A stretch of 64,000 bases of DNA from Onthovivens sp048405595. GTDB lineage: Bacteria > Bacillota_I > Bacilli_A > RFN20 > CAG-826. A model generated the notes under the pieces. That model saw nothing but the letters and a program-made list of their open reading frames with translations, had not been told where the DNA came from and made no database searches. The position numbers and the translations under genes are program-made. The stretch spans positions 10,132-74,131 of the forward strand of contig DBFJOT010000018.1 of NCBI GenBank assembly GCA_048405595.1. The letters are read 5' to 3'. Shown here in pieces: positions 35,188 through 43,838 of the stretch (positions are counted from its first letter, which is position 1; each line of letters opens with the position of its first letter).

Positions 35188-35242
35188 CAAGGCTGGGTGA
35201 CCTTGAGTATTAAAAGATACACCTATTAAAAAAATATGTAAA
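35188..35242 (-). promoter_or_regulatory. Promoter and leader hairpin of the small unit
   Basis: Minus strand TTTACA (35242-35237), 17 bases and TATCTT (35219-35214) make a fair promoter. The leader starts with CAAGG-TCACCCAG-CCTTG (35205-35188), a perfect 5-bp hairpin in an otherwise AT-rich area. Confidence 0.55.
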
Positions 35243-35317
35243 GCATTTTGTATATTTAATAAAAACTTCTAGATTAACTAATTACGTAATAAAGATTCTT
35301 CGTTTTTAGTTTAGGCA

Positions 35318-35347
35318 TGAAAAAAGATCTAGGTTAACCTAGATCTT
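35318..35347 (-). terminator. Terminator after rpsR
   Basis: AAGATCTAGGTT and AACCTAGATCTT form a perfect palindrome (35324-35347), with a T-run on the minus-strand 3' side. It ends the rpsF-ssb-rpsR operon. Confidence 0.9.
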
Positions 35348-35387
35348 ATTTAAATATAATTCTGTTATTCTATACAAACAACTTTAT

Positions 35388-35615
35388 TTAGTCTTGAATG
35401 TATGGAAGTAAAGCCATATAACGTGCATTTTTAATAGCTTTTGCTAATTGACGTTGATATTTAGCGCTTGTTCCTGTCATTCTACGTGCACTAATTTTAC
35501 CACTTGGAGTGATAAATTTCTTTAAAGTTTCAATATCTTTATAATCGATATGTTTAATCTTGTTTTTTGTAAAATAACAAATCTTCTTCTTTGGTCTTTT
35601 CTTTAAGTATGCCAT
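35388..35615 (-). CDS. rpsR: Ribosomal protein bS18
   Basis: Small-subunit protein of 75 residues that binds next to bS6. The basic start and the motif DIETLKKFITPSGKISARRMTGTSAKYQRQLAKAIKNAR are typical. A single cysteine (KKICYF) remains from the zinc-ribbon form found in some species. It is the last gene of rpsF-ssb-rpsR, 17 bases after ssb. Confidence 0.97.
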   Translation of the reverse strand: MAYLKKRPKKKICYFTKNKIKHIDYKDIETLKKFITPSGKISARRMTGTSAKYQRQLAKAIKNARYMALLPYIQD

Positions 35616-35632
35616 TTTTAATTCCTTTCTAC

Positions 35633-36082
35633 CTAGAATGGTAAATCGTCATCAGCTAAATCGCCATCGTTAGAATCTTTGAAGATATCATCGACTTGAG
35701 GTTCATCAGCTTCAAATGCGTTTGTTTGCATTGATGGTTGTTGATAACCAGTTGTGTTTTGATTCTTAGAGCCAAACAAAGTAACAGAATCAACGATAAT
35801 ATCGATTGTAGAAGCGTTGCTTCCATCTTTTCTAACGTATTTTCTTTCTTGAAGTGATCCTTCAATTCCGACTTGTGTACCTTTTTGACAATATTTAGAA
35901 ATAAATTCTGCATTTTGTCTCCAAGCTGTACAGTTAATAAAACTACTTGTTTTTTCTCCGTTAGGACCTTTTGACTTATTGTCAAATGCTAATGTGAAAC
36001 TCATAACTGAGATTCCGTTAGGTGTAGTTCTTAATTCTGGTGCTTTTGTTAGTCTTCCGACTATGATAACTCTATTAATCAT
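35633..36082 (-). CDS. ssb: Single-stranded DNA-binding protein
   Basis: Tetrameric SSB of 149 residues. The OB fold starts MINRVIIVGRLTKAPELRTTPNG, with FINCTAWRQNAEFISKYCQKG and GSLQERKYVRKDG. The C-terminal linker is Asn- and Gln-rich and ends in the acidic DDDLPF tip that recruits repair and replication proteins. It lies between rpsF and rpsR as in Bacillus. There this operon also has a competence-driven promoter. The candidate competence element upstream of rpsF here would give the same control. Confidence 0.97.
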   Translation of the reverse strand: MINRVIIVGRLTKAPELRTTPNGISVMSFTLAFDNKSKGPNGEKTSSFINCTAWRQNAEFISKYCQKGTQVGIEGSLQERKYVRKDGSNASTIDIIVDSVTLFGSKNQNTTGYQQPSMQTNAFEADEPQVDDIFKDSNDGDLADDDLPF

Positions 36083-36095
36083 TGTGTCTCCTTTA

Positions 36096-36383
36096 TTAAT
36101 CTTGATCGACTAAGACTAATGTTCTTAAAACATTGTTGTCGAATCTTGTAAGACGATCGAATTCTTTAAGAGCAACACTGTCTGTTTCAACTTTGACAAC
36201 GACATAGAAACCTTTAGTTTCTTTTTTAATTTCGTAAGCTAATTCTCTTAAACCCCATTCATTAACGTTAGCGATTTTACCACCGTTAGCTGTGAGGATT
36301 CCGTGAAGCTTTTCGATTTCAGCTTTTCTAGCTGCGTCATCAAGGCTGGACTTAAGAATGTACATAATTTCGTACTTTTTCAT
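36096..36383 (-). CDS. rpsF: Ribosomal protein bS6
   Basis: Small-subunit protein of 95 residues, partner of bS18. It has the family start MKKYEIMYILKSSLDDAARKAEIEK and the conserved INEWGLRELAYEIKK-type stretch (here NEWGLRELAYEIKKETKGFY). GGGAGGTAAGTAA before the ATG is a strong ribosome binding site. A leader hairpin GCTCTAA/TTAGAGC lies about 30 bases upstream. I could not match it to the known bS6:bS18 autoregulatory motif. Confidence 0.97.
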   Translation of the reverse strand: MKKYEIMYILKSSLDDAARKAEIEKLHGILTANGGKIANVNEWGLRELAYEIKKETKGFYVVVKVETDSVALKEFDRLTRFDNNVLRTLVLVDQD

Positions 36384-36473
36384 TTTACTTACCTCCCTTT
36401 GGACTATCTGGCTCTAATCATTTAGTTAGAGCAGAGAAGATGCATATATATAAAAGATATAAAATGCTATAAA

Positions 36474-36502
36474 AGTATACCGAAATCATATGAAAATGTA
36501 AA
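36474..36502 (-). promoter_or_regulatory. Housekeeping promoter of rpsF-ssb-rpsR
   Basis: Minus strand TTTACA (36502-36497), 17-base spacer and TATACT (36479-36474). It is a near-consensus sigma-A promoter about 90 bases before the rpsF ATG. Confidence 0.8.
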
Positions 36503-36527
36503 GCGTCACTTTTTGGGTCTTCAACCG

Positions 36528-36572
36528 TATTTCATTAATCACAAAAGTTACAAAAATGAATTTTTTCAAAAT
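36528..36572 (-). promoter_or_regulatory. Bipartite competence-type element, copy 3 (rpsF-ssb)
   Basis: Minus strand ATTTTGAAAAAA (36572-36561), 14 bases, then TTTTGTGATTAATGAAATA (36546-36528). Compared with the comFA copy, 25 of 31 positions in the two blocks match and the 14-base gap is the same. It sits 25 bases upstream of the housekeeping promoter, so it could act as a second, conditional promoter. Confidence 0.5.
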
Positions 36573-36809
36573 TTCTTATTTTATATTCATTTTATTTATT
36601 AAATTTATCTTCTTTAATGAAAAACTTATGCCAATTACCAAAAAGTATCTTACGTTTATATAAAATATAGTAGAAATAGTTTAAAGCAAAATTTTAATGA
36701 AATAAGAACATTCACTTTTTATATTCACTTATAAACAATTTAAATATAGTTTTTTGTTGTGAATTTTATATAATATTTTAAAATATAATAAAAGGTTACA
36801 AAAAATAAT

Positions 36810-38807
36810 ATGGGACTAATTTTATCGACATTGGGAGTTGCAGCACTCTCTTTAGCATCTTCATCAAACTTACGCCGCTTTACTGATTCACCGAACAGCT
36901 ATCATCTCACCGAAAACGACACAGCATCAAACACAAACAATAATGTAGATGAAGCACAAAGCTTAATTCCGAGTGACTATTTGGAAAAGCAAAATATATC
37001 AACCGTATTAAAGGCGAATGTGCACAATAAAGCATTAATTGACGACATAGATTATTTTTATTTAGACTATAAATCAGATGTATCATTCACAATAGACACA
37101 TTAAACCCTAACGATATACAAACTTTATTTTTAACTTATTATTATGATCATTATTACCCTAACGGGAATCTTGGTAACGTTACTGACGAATTCATTCAAC
37201 TCAATACTAATTATACATATACATTAAATCCAGGAACCTACTATTTTTATCTTAAAAAATGTAATTCTACAAAAAACGTTGTAAATATTATAGATTACAC
37301 TCTATCATTGGATATTTCTAAGAAAATCGAAAATGAAGAATATGACATTTTTAAAGAAATTTATACAAAATCTACAAACGGATTAATATGGCTTAATGAT
37401 GCTTTTGTTTTAAATTCTTTCTCGCTTTTTAATGTTGCAAACAGCACCATAAAAATCGATTATTTAAAAGATGAATTATTTAATGCTTACAGGAATTTTT
37501 CTAACGGGCAAAAAATAAAATTAGCAACCATCTATGTTTGGCAGCAAGACGCTCTTGAAAGTTTCATTAATTTATTCGAAGGTCTAGACAAAGCTTTTAG
37601 AAACCAACTATCATCCTTGCAAGACCAAGAAAAAATAGCACTAAATACTGTAAATATAATAAATAAGGGAGTTAATGTGGCTATCTCATTAGCTTTAAAA
37701 GCGGCAAACGCCACATACGCCGTTGAGTTTTTAATCAATTCTGTGTCTGAACAGCTTTTCGATTTACTTAGACTGTGTGTGAAAATGTCTTTCACAAGCG
37801 AGGTACAAACACTTAAAGATACAATAATAAACATTAATGTGCTTTTGGATTCTTTCAAAAATACACTAGCAATAAATATAGACAATTCTATAACCGGGAT
37901 TCTTGGACTAAATTTATTTTATTCATTCACGAATAAAGGTATTAAAATCGATTTAGGAACAGTGCTAGAAAAGAATCTATATTCCTTCACTTCTTCACAT
38001 TCAGTATTAACGGTAAGTACGAATCCGTCCCCTAACGAATCTATACTTAACCATGGTCATTTATATAATTTTACAAATTTTAATAATAATATTGATTTTT
38101 CAACCTTAGTTCCAATTTCAAAAATTATTTACATAAGTCCGCAAATAAATAACATTTACATAGATTTGCCTTTAGCATTTAATTTCAAATTTAGACATTT
38201 TGTCCGGTTTAAATTTCAAGCTGAGCAAGAAAATACATATCACTTTTCCATTTATGCTTCATCAAAGAAAAACAATCCTCTAAATCTAAAAGCTGATTTA
38301 TTTACTGCTTATTGTGATGCTTATAAATATGAAAATTTCCTTGAGCAAAAAAGCGGTTCTTTTGAGACAGCTATTACTGACGACGAAGGTATTTTTTTTA
38401 CTAAAAATTTAAAAGCAGGTGACTCTCTATTAATAAGAGTTAACAATAACAACTTTGAATCATCGTGTGTTGACGGCAACATTGTAGTTGGTACAGCTCC
38501 ATTATCATCAATACAGCACAACCACGAATATAATGTCTATTCTTATCTCGATGGTATATCTCATTATGCAATTTGTAAATGTGGTCATAAAATAAAAGAG
38601 AAACATGTTGTAAGAATAAGGCCAAATTCAATAGGAGGTCGACCTTTACGCAAATGCGCTAAATGTGGAGGAAAAATTACTCCTTTTAATCCTCTTGAAC
38701 CACAAAAAACTTACATCTCTAAGAGTGGATCATACTATGAAAATGATATTCTTTATTTAACTGAAACTGACTACAAAAGATATATTGAAGGGAATTTTGT
38801 ATTATGA
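36810..38807 (+). CDS. Large secreted protein of unknown function
   Basis: A 665-residue protein. It starts with a hydrophobic segment (MGLILSTLGVAALSLASSS) that looks like a signal peptide but lacks the usual basic residues. The next 130 residues resemble a beta-sandwich, and the middle (about 190-380) is helical. The C-terminal 100 residues hold a metal-binding pattern: HNHEYN, HYAICKCGH, then KCAKCGGK. Such His/CxCG modules occur in surface proteins of related uncultured Firmicutes. A long asparagine-rich composition fits export. There is no good ribosome binding site at normal distance (AAAGG is 14 bases away). The UGA stop overlaps the ATG of the next gene (ATGA), so the two are coupled. 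Confidence 0.68.
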   Translation: MGLILSTLGVAALSLASSSNLRRFTDSPNSYHLTENDTASNTNNNVDEAQSLIPSDYLEKQNISTVLKANVHNKALIDDIDYFYLDYKSDVSFTIDTLNPNDIQTLFLTYYYDHYYPNGNLGNVTDEFIQLNTNYTYTLNPGTYYFYLKKCNSTKNVVNIIDYTLSLDISKKIENEEYDIFKEIYTKSTNGLIWLNDAFVLNSFSLFNVANSTIKIDYLKDELFNAYRNFSNGQKIKLATIYVWQQDALESFINLFEGLDKAFRNQLSSLQDQEKIALNTVNIINKGVNVAISLALKAANATYAVEFLINSVSEQLFDLLRLCVKMSFTSEVQTLKDTIININVLLDSFKNTLAINIDNSITGILGLNLFYSFTNKGIKIDLGTVLEKNLYSFTSSHSVLTVSTNPSPNESILNHGHLYNFTNFNNNIDFSTLVPISKIIYISPQINNIYIDLPLAFNFKFRHFVRFKFQAEQENTYHFSIYASSKKNNPLNLKADLFTAYCDAYKYENFLEQKSGSFETAITDDEGIFFTKNLKAGDSLLIRVNNNNFESSCVDGNIVVGTAPLSSIQHNHEYNVYSYLDGISHYAICKCGHKIKEKHVVRIRPNSIGGRPLRKCAKCGGKITPFNPLEPQKTYISKSGSYYENDILYLTETDYKRYIEGNFVL

Positions 38808-39637
38808 AAAGAAAATTAATAATAGCAGTATGCATATTAATAAGTACTTCTTCCTGTAAAAGTAACGACAACTCTTCATTGACAAAATCTAAAATCGAAG
38901 AATTCTTTTCAAAGCGGGATTTTCAAAGTTACAAGCTTTACGATTTTAAAGCTAGTATGACAGTTGTAAACTTAAATAATTCTGATATCGTTAAAATACA
39001 TCAGTTAAATGGTTCATTAGAATTATCACTAAAATCCTTAAGCCATTTCGATAACAATATTAAGCGAATATATATCGAAGAAACAACTGGCTATACAGAT
39101 CTTAAAAAAGAAAGTTACGATAAAGATTTATTCTACAAGAGCATTACTTGGGCAGATGAAAACGGAGTTTGTATTGAAACGTTCGATAATTTTGCTTTTG
39201 AATCACACCATAAATTTTTCTGTAACAAAGATTTAAAGAATTTTACTTTTAAACTCGTTTATTTCAACGCAAACGAAGTTTATAGATTGCAGAATTTTAA
39301 ACGGCGCATAGAAAATAATGAATACCTAATGTCTACTGCTTCATCATCTATTTGCGGGAGAATTTCTCGTTACACTTACGCAGATCCGTTTCAAACAAAA
39401 TTCGGTGTAGGATTAACAGTACATAAAGATGATGGCGTTACAATAGATTGTATGGCGCATTTTGTTGCCCATGACGTAAATAAACCTTTAATAAAATCCC
39501 CTCTTAGTGATATAACTTTTATTCCTACCAATTTCTTACCACCACAAAAAAGCAAAACGTATGAATTTGATTTATTTTACAATCATGACTATCTCAATGA
39601 TATAGTTTTAAACATCATCACCCCTTATTCTTTTTAA
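38804..39637 (+). CDS. Predicted lipoprotein of unknown function
   Basis: A 277-residue protein with a lipoprotein signal (MKRKLIIAVCILISTSSCKS, lipidated at Cys18). The mature part is rich in Asn, Phe and Lys and looks beta-rich. Four more cysteines (in GVCIETF, KFFCNKD, SICGRIS and IDCMAHF) could form disulfides outside the cell. No family is recognised. It overlaps the preceding secreted protein gene by four bases, so they likely form a complex or act in sequence at the cell surface (inference). Confidence 0.7.
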   Translation: MKRKLIIAVCILISTSSCKSNDNSSLTKSKIEEFFSKRDFQSYKLYDFKASMTVVNLNNSDIVKIHQLNGSLELSLKSLSHFDNNIKRIYIEETTGYTDLKKESYDKDLFYKSITWADENGVCIETFDNFAFESHHKFFCNKDLKNFTFKLVYFNANEVYRLQNFKRRIENNEYLMSTASSSICGRISRYTYADPFQTKFGVGLTVHKDDGVTIDCMAHFVAHDVNKPLIKSPLSDITFIPTNFLPPQKSKTYEFDLFYNHDYLNDIVLNIITPYSF

Positions 39638-39820
39638 AACTAACTAATAAACATAGCGCTTAACAATTAAGTGTTATCTGATTAAAAACCATCGTGTCTT
39701 TAATTATATTTTATTAAAAATTTTCTGACATCAAATTTCAAAATAATGCTAAATTCTTTCGACTACATCGATGTTCTAACAATATCAAGAGAAACTGATA
39801 TGTGCTTATTTTAACGTTTT

Positions 39821-39854
39821 AAAAGGCTAATCGCTTTATTACGACTAGCCTTTT
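39821..39854. terminator. Bidirectional terminator between the lipoprotein gene and lysS
   Basis: AAAAGGCTA and TAGCCTTTT pair, with a short inner TCG/CGA stem. It serves the two converging genes. Confidence 0.85.
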
Positions 39855-39885
39855 ATGTTTTTCATAAATTACAATCTTCTTATTT

Positions 39886-41370
39886 TTAGTTTGTTGGTTT
39901 CATTGTTGGGAAGAGAATTACTTCTCTAATTGATGCTTGGTTAGTTAATAACATAACAAGTCTATCAACACCAATTCCAATTCCACCTGTTGGAGCCATA
40001 CCATATTCAAGAGCTTCTAAGAAATCATTATCCATTTCATTAGCTTCAGCGTCTCCAAGTTCTTTTGCTCTCATTTGAGCTTCAAATCTTTCTCTTTGAT
40101 CAATAGGATCATTTAATTCGCTATAAGCGTTAGCGTATTCAGTTCCATTAATGAATAATTCAAATCTTTCTGTGAATCTTGGATCTGGACTCTTCTTTGT
40201 GAGTGGAGAAACTTCAATTGGATGTCCGTGAACAAATGTTGGTTGAATTAAATCTTTTTCGCAGAATTCTTCAAATAAAGCATTTAAGATATATCCATTA
40301 CTAATCCAATGAGGTTCAACTTTAATTCCTTTTGATTTAGCAAAAGCTACAGCTTCTTCATATGACAAATCACTTTCAAAATCTAAACCTGTTTTTTCTT
40401 TGACAAGTTCAGCCATAGAAACCCATCTAAATTCTGGTCCAAAATCAATTTCAGTACCTTGATAATCGATTTTTGTTGTGCCTAAACATTCAGTACATGT
40501 ATTTCTAATAACACCTTCTGCAAGTTGTCTCATTGATTCTAAATCGCCATATGCTTGGTAAAGTTCAACTGTTGTAAATTCTGGATTATGTTTATTATCC
40601 ATTCCTTCATTTCTAAACAATCTACCAAATTCATAAACTCTTTCAAGTCCGCCGACGATTAAACGTTTTAATGGTAACTCTGTAGCAATTCTTAAATAGA
40701 AGTCTTTGTTTAAAGTGTTGTGATGAGTAATAAATGGTCTAGCACTAGCTCCACCTAAAATTGGTGAAAGAACGCTTGTTTCAACTTCAACGAAACCTTG
40801 ATTATCAAAATAACGTTGCATGCTTCTAATAATTCTAGGTCTAAGTAAGGCAACACGTTTTGATTCTTCATTCATGATTAAATCAACATAGCGTCTTCTT
40901 GATCTTTCTTCGATATCAGTTAAACCATGGAATTTTTCTGGTAAAGGTCTAAGTGCTTTTGTTAAGAAGGTGAATTTTTCTACTTTAATTGTAAGTTCAC
41001 CAGTTCTTGTAAGCATTAATTTACCTTCTAAACCAACGATATCACCAATATCTGTTAATTTGAATACATTGTAGTTATCAGCACCAACTGAATCAATTGA
41101 AATATAAGCTTGGATTTTTCCAAATTTATCTTGAACATTTAAAAATGATGCTTTTCCCATTTTACGTAAAAACATTACTCTACCAGCAACATTTACGTGG
41201 ATTGGATTTGCTTCTAATTCTTCATTTGTTTTTCCTTCACACTTTGCTTTACATGAAGCACTTGTGTCAGTTCTTTCGTATTTTTCACCCCAAGGATTAA
41301 CACCTAATTCTTGAAGTTTTTGTAACTTTTCTCTTCTAACTAATTCTTGGTCTGTTAATTTTCTTTCCAT
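39886..41370 (-). CDS. lysS: Lysyl-tRNA synthetase, class II
   Basis: Charges tRNA-Lys. The OB-fold anticodon-binding domain covers about residues 55-160. The class II core has motif 1 near RRRYVDLIMNEESKRV, motif 2 in FRNEGMDNKHNPEFTTVELYQAYGD, and motif 3 in GGIGIGVDRLVMLL. It has 494 residues, normal for the bacterial class II enzyme. AAGGT lies upstream of the ATG. In Bacillus lysS is next to dusB. Here a 4.5-kb accessory island separates the two. Confidence 0.97.
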   Translation of the reverse strand: MERKLTDQELVRREKLQKLQELGVNPWGEKYERTDTSASCKAKCEGKTNEELEANPIHVNVAGRVMFLRKMGKASFLNVQDKFGKIQAYISIDSVGADNYNVFKLTDIGDIVGLEGKLMLTRTGELTIKVEKFTFLTKALRPLPEKFHGLTDIEERSRRRYVDLIMNEESKRVALLRPRIIRSMQRYFDNQGFVEVETSVLSPILGGASARPFITHHNTLNKDFYLRIATELPLKRLIVGGLERVYEFGRLFRNEGMDNKHNPEFTTVELYQAYGDLESMRQLAEGVIRNTCTECLGTTKIDYQGTEIDFGPEFRWVSMAELVKEKTGLDFESDLSYEEAVAFAKSKGIKVEPHWISNGYILNALFEEFCEKDLIQPTFVHGHPIEVSPLTKKSPDPRFTERFELFINGTEYANAYSELNDPIDQRERFEAQMRAKELGDAEANEMDNDFLEALEYGMAPTGGIGIGVDRLVMLLTNQASIREVILFPTMKPTN

Positions 41371-41489
41371 AAAATTTTATACCTTCCTAATCGCGTTTAT
41401 TATATACGAAAATATAAATAATTTCATTATTTAAAGTTATGTAAATGCGCAGCTCAACTATTATAGTGCTTTTATTGTTTTAAATTAGA

Positions 41490-42104
41490 TTATCTTTTTT
41501 GTATCAATTCTCCATCACGAATTTCTAGTAAGCTTCCATATTCGTAAATTCTAGAATCATGTGTAACCAAAATTACAAGCTTTACTTTACTTTGTTCAGC
41601 TAGAGCATCCATTACTTTTTTAAGATTTACGTTATCTAAAGATGAAGTAATTTCATCAAGTAAAAGCACTTTTTTATTAAGTATATTTTCTCTTTCTAAA
41701 GCAACAAGCATCTCTTCTCCTCCGCTCAAACCCGATGCTTTTCTTTCTAAATCTAAATCCAAATATTTAGGTTTAAAAGATTTTTTTGCTTTTTTTCCTA
41801 TAAAAATATTATCTTCAATACTTAAAAACGTTAACAAATTTCCTCTCGAAAAGAGAAAAGAAAAATTCTCTCGTCTTATTTTATTTAGGTCTTTATTTTT
41901 ATAAGTTTTAACATCAACATTATCTATTATGTATTCACCACCAAAATTATTATCGAGTAAACCAAGAATATATAAAAGGGTTGATTTGCCACTTCCATTG
42001 TCGCCAGTAATTAAAAATAAGCCAGTATTTCCAAAAGTGAAATTAACATTTTTTAAAATTGCTCTATCGCCTATTTTTTTAGTTACATTTTTTAATTCAA
42101 TCAT
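41490..42104 (-). CDS. ABC transporter ATPase, LolD/MacB type
   Basis: A single ATPase domain of 204 residues. It has Walker A LITGDNGSGKSTLLYILG and a signature variant SGLSGGEEMLVALERE. Walker B is KVLLLDEITSSLD, with switch His in LVTHDS. The short form with a MacB-like extension belongs to exporters and lipoprotein- or peptide-handling machines. The partner is the four-helix membrane protein encoded just upstream, whose stop overlaps this start by one base. Together they look like a minimal exporter or immunity pump. Confidence 0.82.
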   Translation of the reverse strand: MIELKNVTKKIGDRAILKNVNFTFGNTGLFLITGDNGSGKSTLLYILGLLDNNFGGEYIIDNVDVKTYKNKDLNKIRRENFSFLFSRGNLLTFLSIEDNIFIGKKAKKSFKPKYLDLDLERKASGLSGGEEMLVALERENILNKKVLLLDEITSSLDNVNLKKVMDALAEQSKVKLVILVTHDSRIYEYGSLLEIRDGELIQKR

Positions 42105-42712
42105 TAGAAGTATCCTCTAATCACTTTCAACACATTCTCACTAACCGTTATTTTCTTTATTTGATACATTGAGAAAACTATTTTTGCTAGATAGATAACT
42201 AGTGAATTAATATAAGTAGGATAACCTATAACTAAGAGCGGTATTCGAATATTTAAAATGTTGTTTCCAATGTATGAAGTTAAATAAGTTAAACCAATAC
42301 AAAGAATTAATTCTAAAAAGTTTGTCAATAATATTCCAATCGAATACACATTGTTAACATATGCATTTTCAATGTTTTTTATTTTTAAAAGAACAACATC
42401 TTTTTCACTAATTCTTTTAAATAAATAAACAAATATAAATAAATATACAACCAGAAAAAGAGAGAAGAAACAGAATCCAAATATATAACCTTGTAACCCC
42501 ATTAAGCCATTATTGTACAGAGGATAAAAAACTTGATACTCCTTTGTTGGCATGTTTGCCCATGAACCATAAGTATCAAATAAAATAGAGGTGTCAAATG
42601 TGATTACATTGATAATCATATTTAAAGTAACTGTTATGATCAAAAACACAATTGATTGCAAAAAATTTCTACTAGAAATATGCCATAGATATTTAAAAAA
42701 TAGTTTTGCCAT
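42104..42712 (-). CDS. Four-helix membrane protein, ABC partner
   Basis: A 202-residue protein with four predicted TM helices, at about 14-38, 72-100, 113-150 and 165-190. The loops are short and no large outer domain is present. It is coupled to the ATPase gene downstream (TAATG) and would form the membrane part of the pump. I do not recognise the family. It is divergent from the secreted protein gene at 42882, with 169 bases between that could hold promoters for both. Confidence 0.72.
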   Translation of the reverse strand: MAKLFFKYLWHISSRNFLQSIVFLIITVTLNMIINVITFDTSILFDTYGSWANMPTKEYQVFYPLYNNGLMGLQGYIFGFCFFSLFLVVYLFIFVYLFKRISEKDVVLLKIKNIENAYVNNVYSIGILLTNFLELILCIGLTYLTSYIGNNILNIRIPLLVIGYPTYINSLVIYLAKIVFSMYQIKKITVSENVLKVIRGYF

Positions 42713-42881
42713 ATGTAATTATTATAAATTTAAAATTCTCATGAACAAGCGTTTTGTAAAAAACGAGTATAAATTGTAATATTTGCAAACAAAAGTAAAT
42801 AGGATTGCATATCTTACTAAATTCAATTTATTATGTTTTATTTTCGTTTGTATTATTTTATAATTAAAAAGAGTAAATATT

Positions 42882-43838
42882 ATGAAAAAATCAAAATTGT
42901 ATATATGCTTCATCATTCCACTTTTGATGTCTTCAGCAAACACAACGCATTTTAACGAAGTAGAACATACTTTACTATCAACAGGTCAAAAATCAAAAAC
43001 CTATAAGGTTATCAAATCAGGGACATCAAAAGGAATATGCAAATCTAATGTGCTTGGCAACGAAGCTGCTTCAGTTACTGTTTCTTATGATTTCTTAGAA
43101 AAACATAAAGATTACGCTCCTTACAACGGATATAAAAAATCTTATCATTTAATATACAGACTAGATGTTTATGTTAGTAGTAATGTTTCCTACAAAGGAG
43201 GTGTTGGTAATTGGTTTGACGGCAATAATCCAGCCTATCTCAATTCTATCACAGTAAACACTGAATACACTTCATCAAGTTTTAGTAAACTTAAATACGT
43301 AACGACTCCTGTTGAAGATTATTCAATTTATACTGATACTTATGTTTTGCTTAGAGACATTAATCCAACGAGATACGTTTACGAGACAAACGAATTTAAT
43401 TATGTAGAACACGGAGTAAACATTGGTTTTGATGCTAATAGTGGGTATAAATCAAAAAGCTATTCGACCCATTGGAAAGACTCAATTACTGATAGAGATT
43501 TCAATAACATGAATAGTAAATTAATAGCGCACATGTTAGTCGAAAATAAAGTCGCTGCTACCAAATTAACAAATAAGGTTGCTTTATTTTACGGAAATAA
43601 ACTACTTAAAGACAAAAATAATAACAGATACATAGATGCTGCAAGAGATGACTTGTATAGCGGACCAGCAAAAGACAACATTCCTTTTATGTTTTCAATT
43701 TTCGGAACGGAAAACATACAAAACGAAAGCGACCTTAAATCCGCAACCTTTTCTGTAACGATGAAATCAACACACGGCTCATCTGTCTGGCTTGACAAAT
43801 TCCAAAGCGATGCAAACGTTACTGTTTATCTTATATAA
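42882..43838 (+). CDS. Secreted beta-rich protein of unknown function
   Basis: A 318-residue exported protein. The signal peptide is MKKSKLYICFIIPLLMSSAN, with cleavage likely after SSA or nearby. The mature part is rich in Tyr, Ser, Asn and Thr, with alternating patterns that suggest beta strands. It has just one cysteine (GICKSN) and no anchor. Its stop overlaps the start of an ABC ATPase-permease fusion (TAATG), so the transporter is made with it. It may be the substrate, or a toxin or adhesin protected by the pump (inference). A TATAAT box lies at 42859-42864 but the -35 box is poor. Confidence 0.68.
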   Translation: MKKSKLYICFIIPLLMSSANTTHFNEVEHTLLSTGQKSKTYKVIKSGTSKGICKSNVLGNEAASVTVSYDFLEKHKDYAPYNGYKKSYHLIYRLDVYVSSNVSYKGGVGNWFDGNNPAYLNSITVNTEYTSSSFSKLKYVTTPVEDYSIYTDTYVLLRDINPTRYVYETNEFNYVEHGVNIGFDANSGYKSKSYSTHWKDSITDRDFNNMNSKLIAHMLVENKVAATKLTNKVALFYGNKLLKDKNNNRYIDAARDDLYSGPAKDNIPFMFSIFGTENIQNESDLKSATFSVTMKSTHGSSVWLDKFQSDANVTVYLI

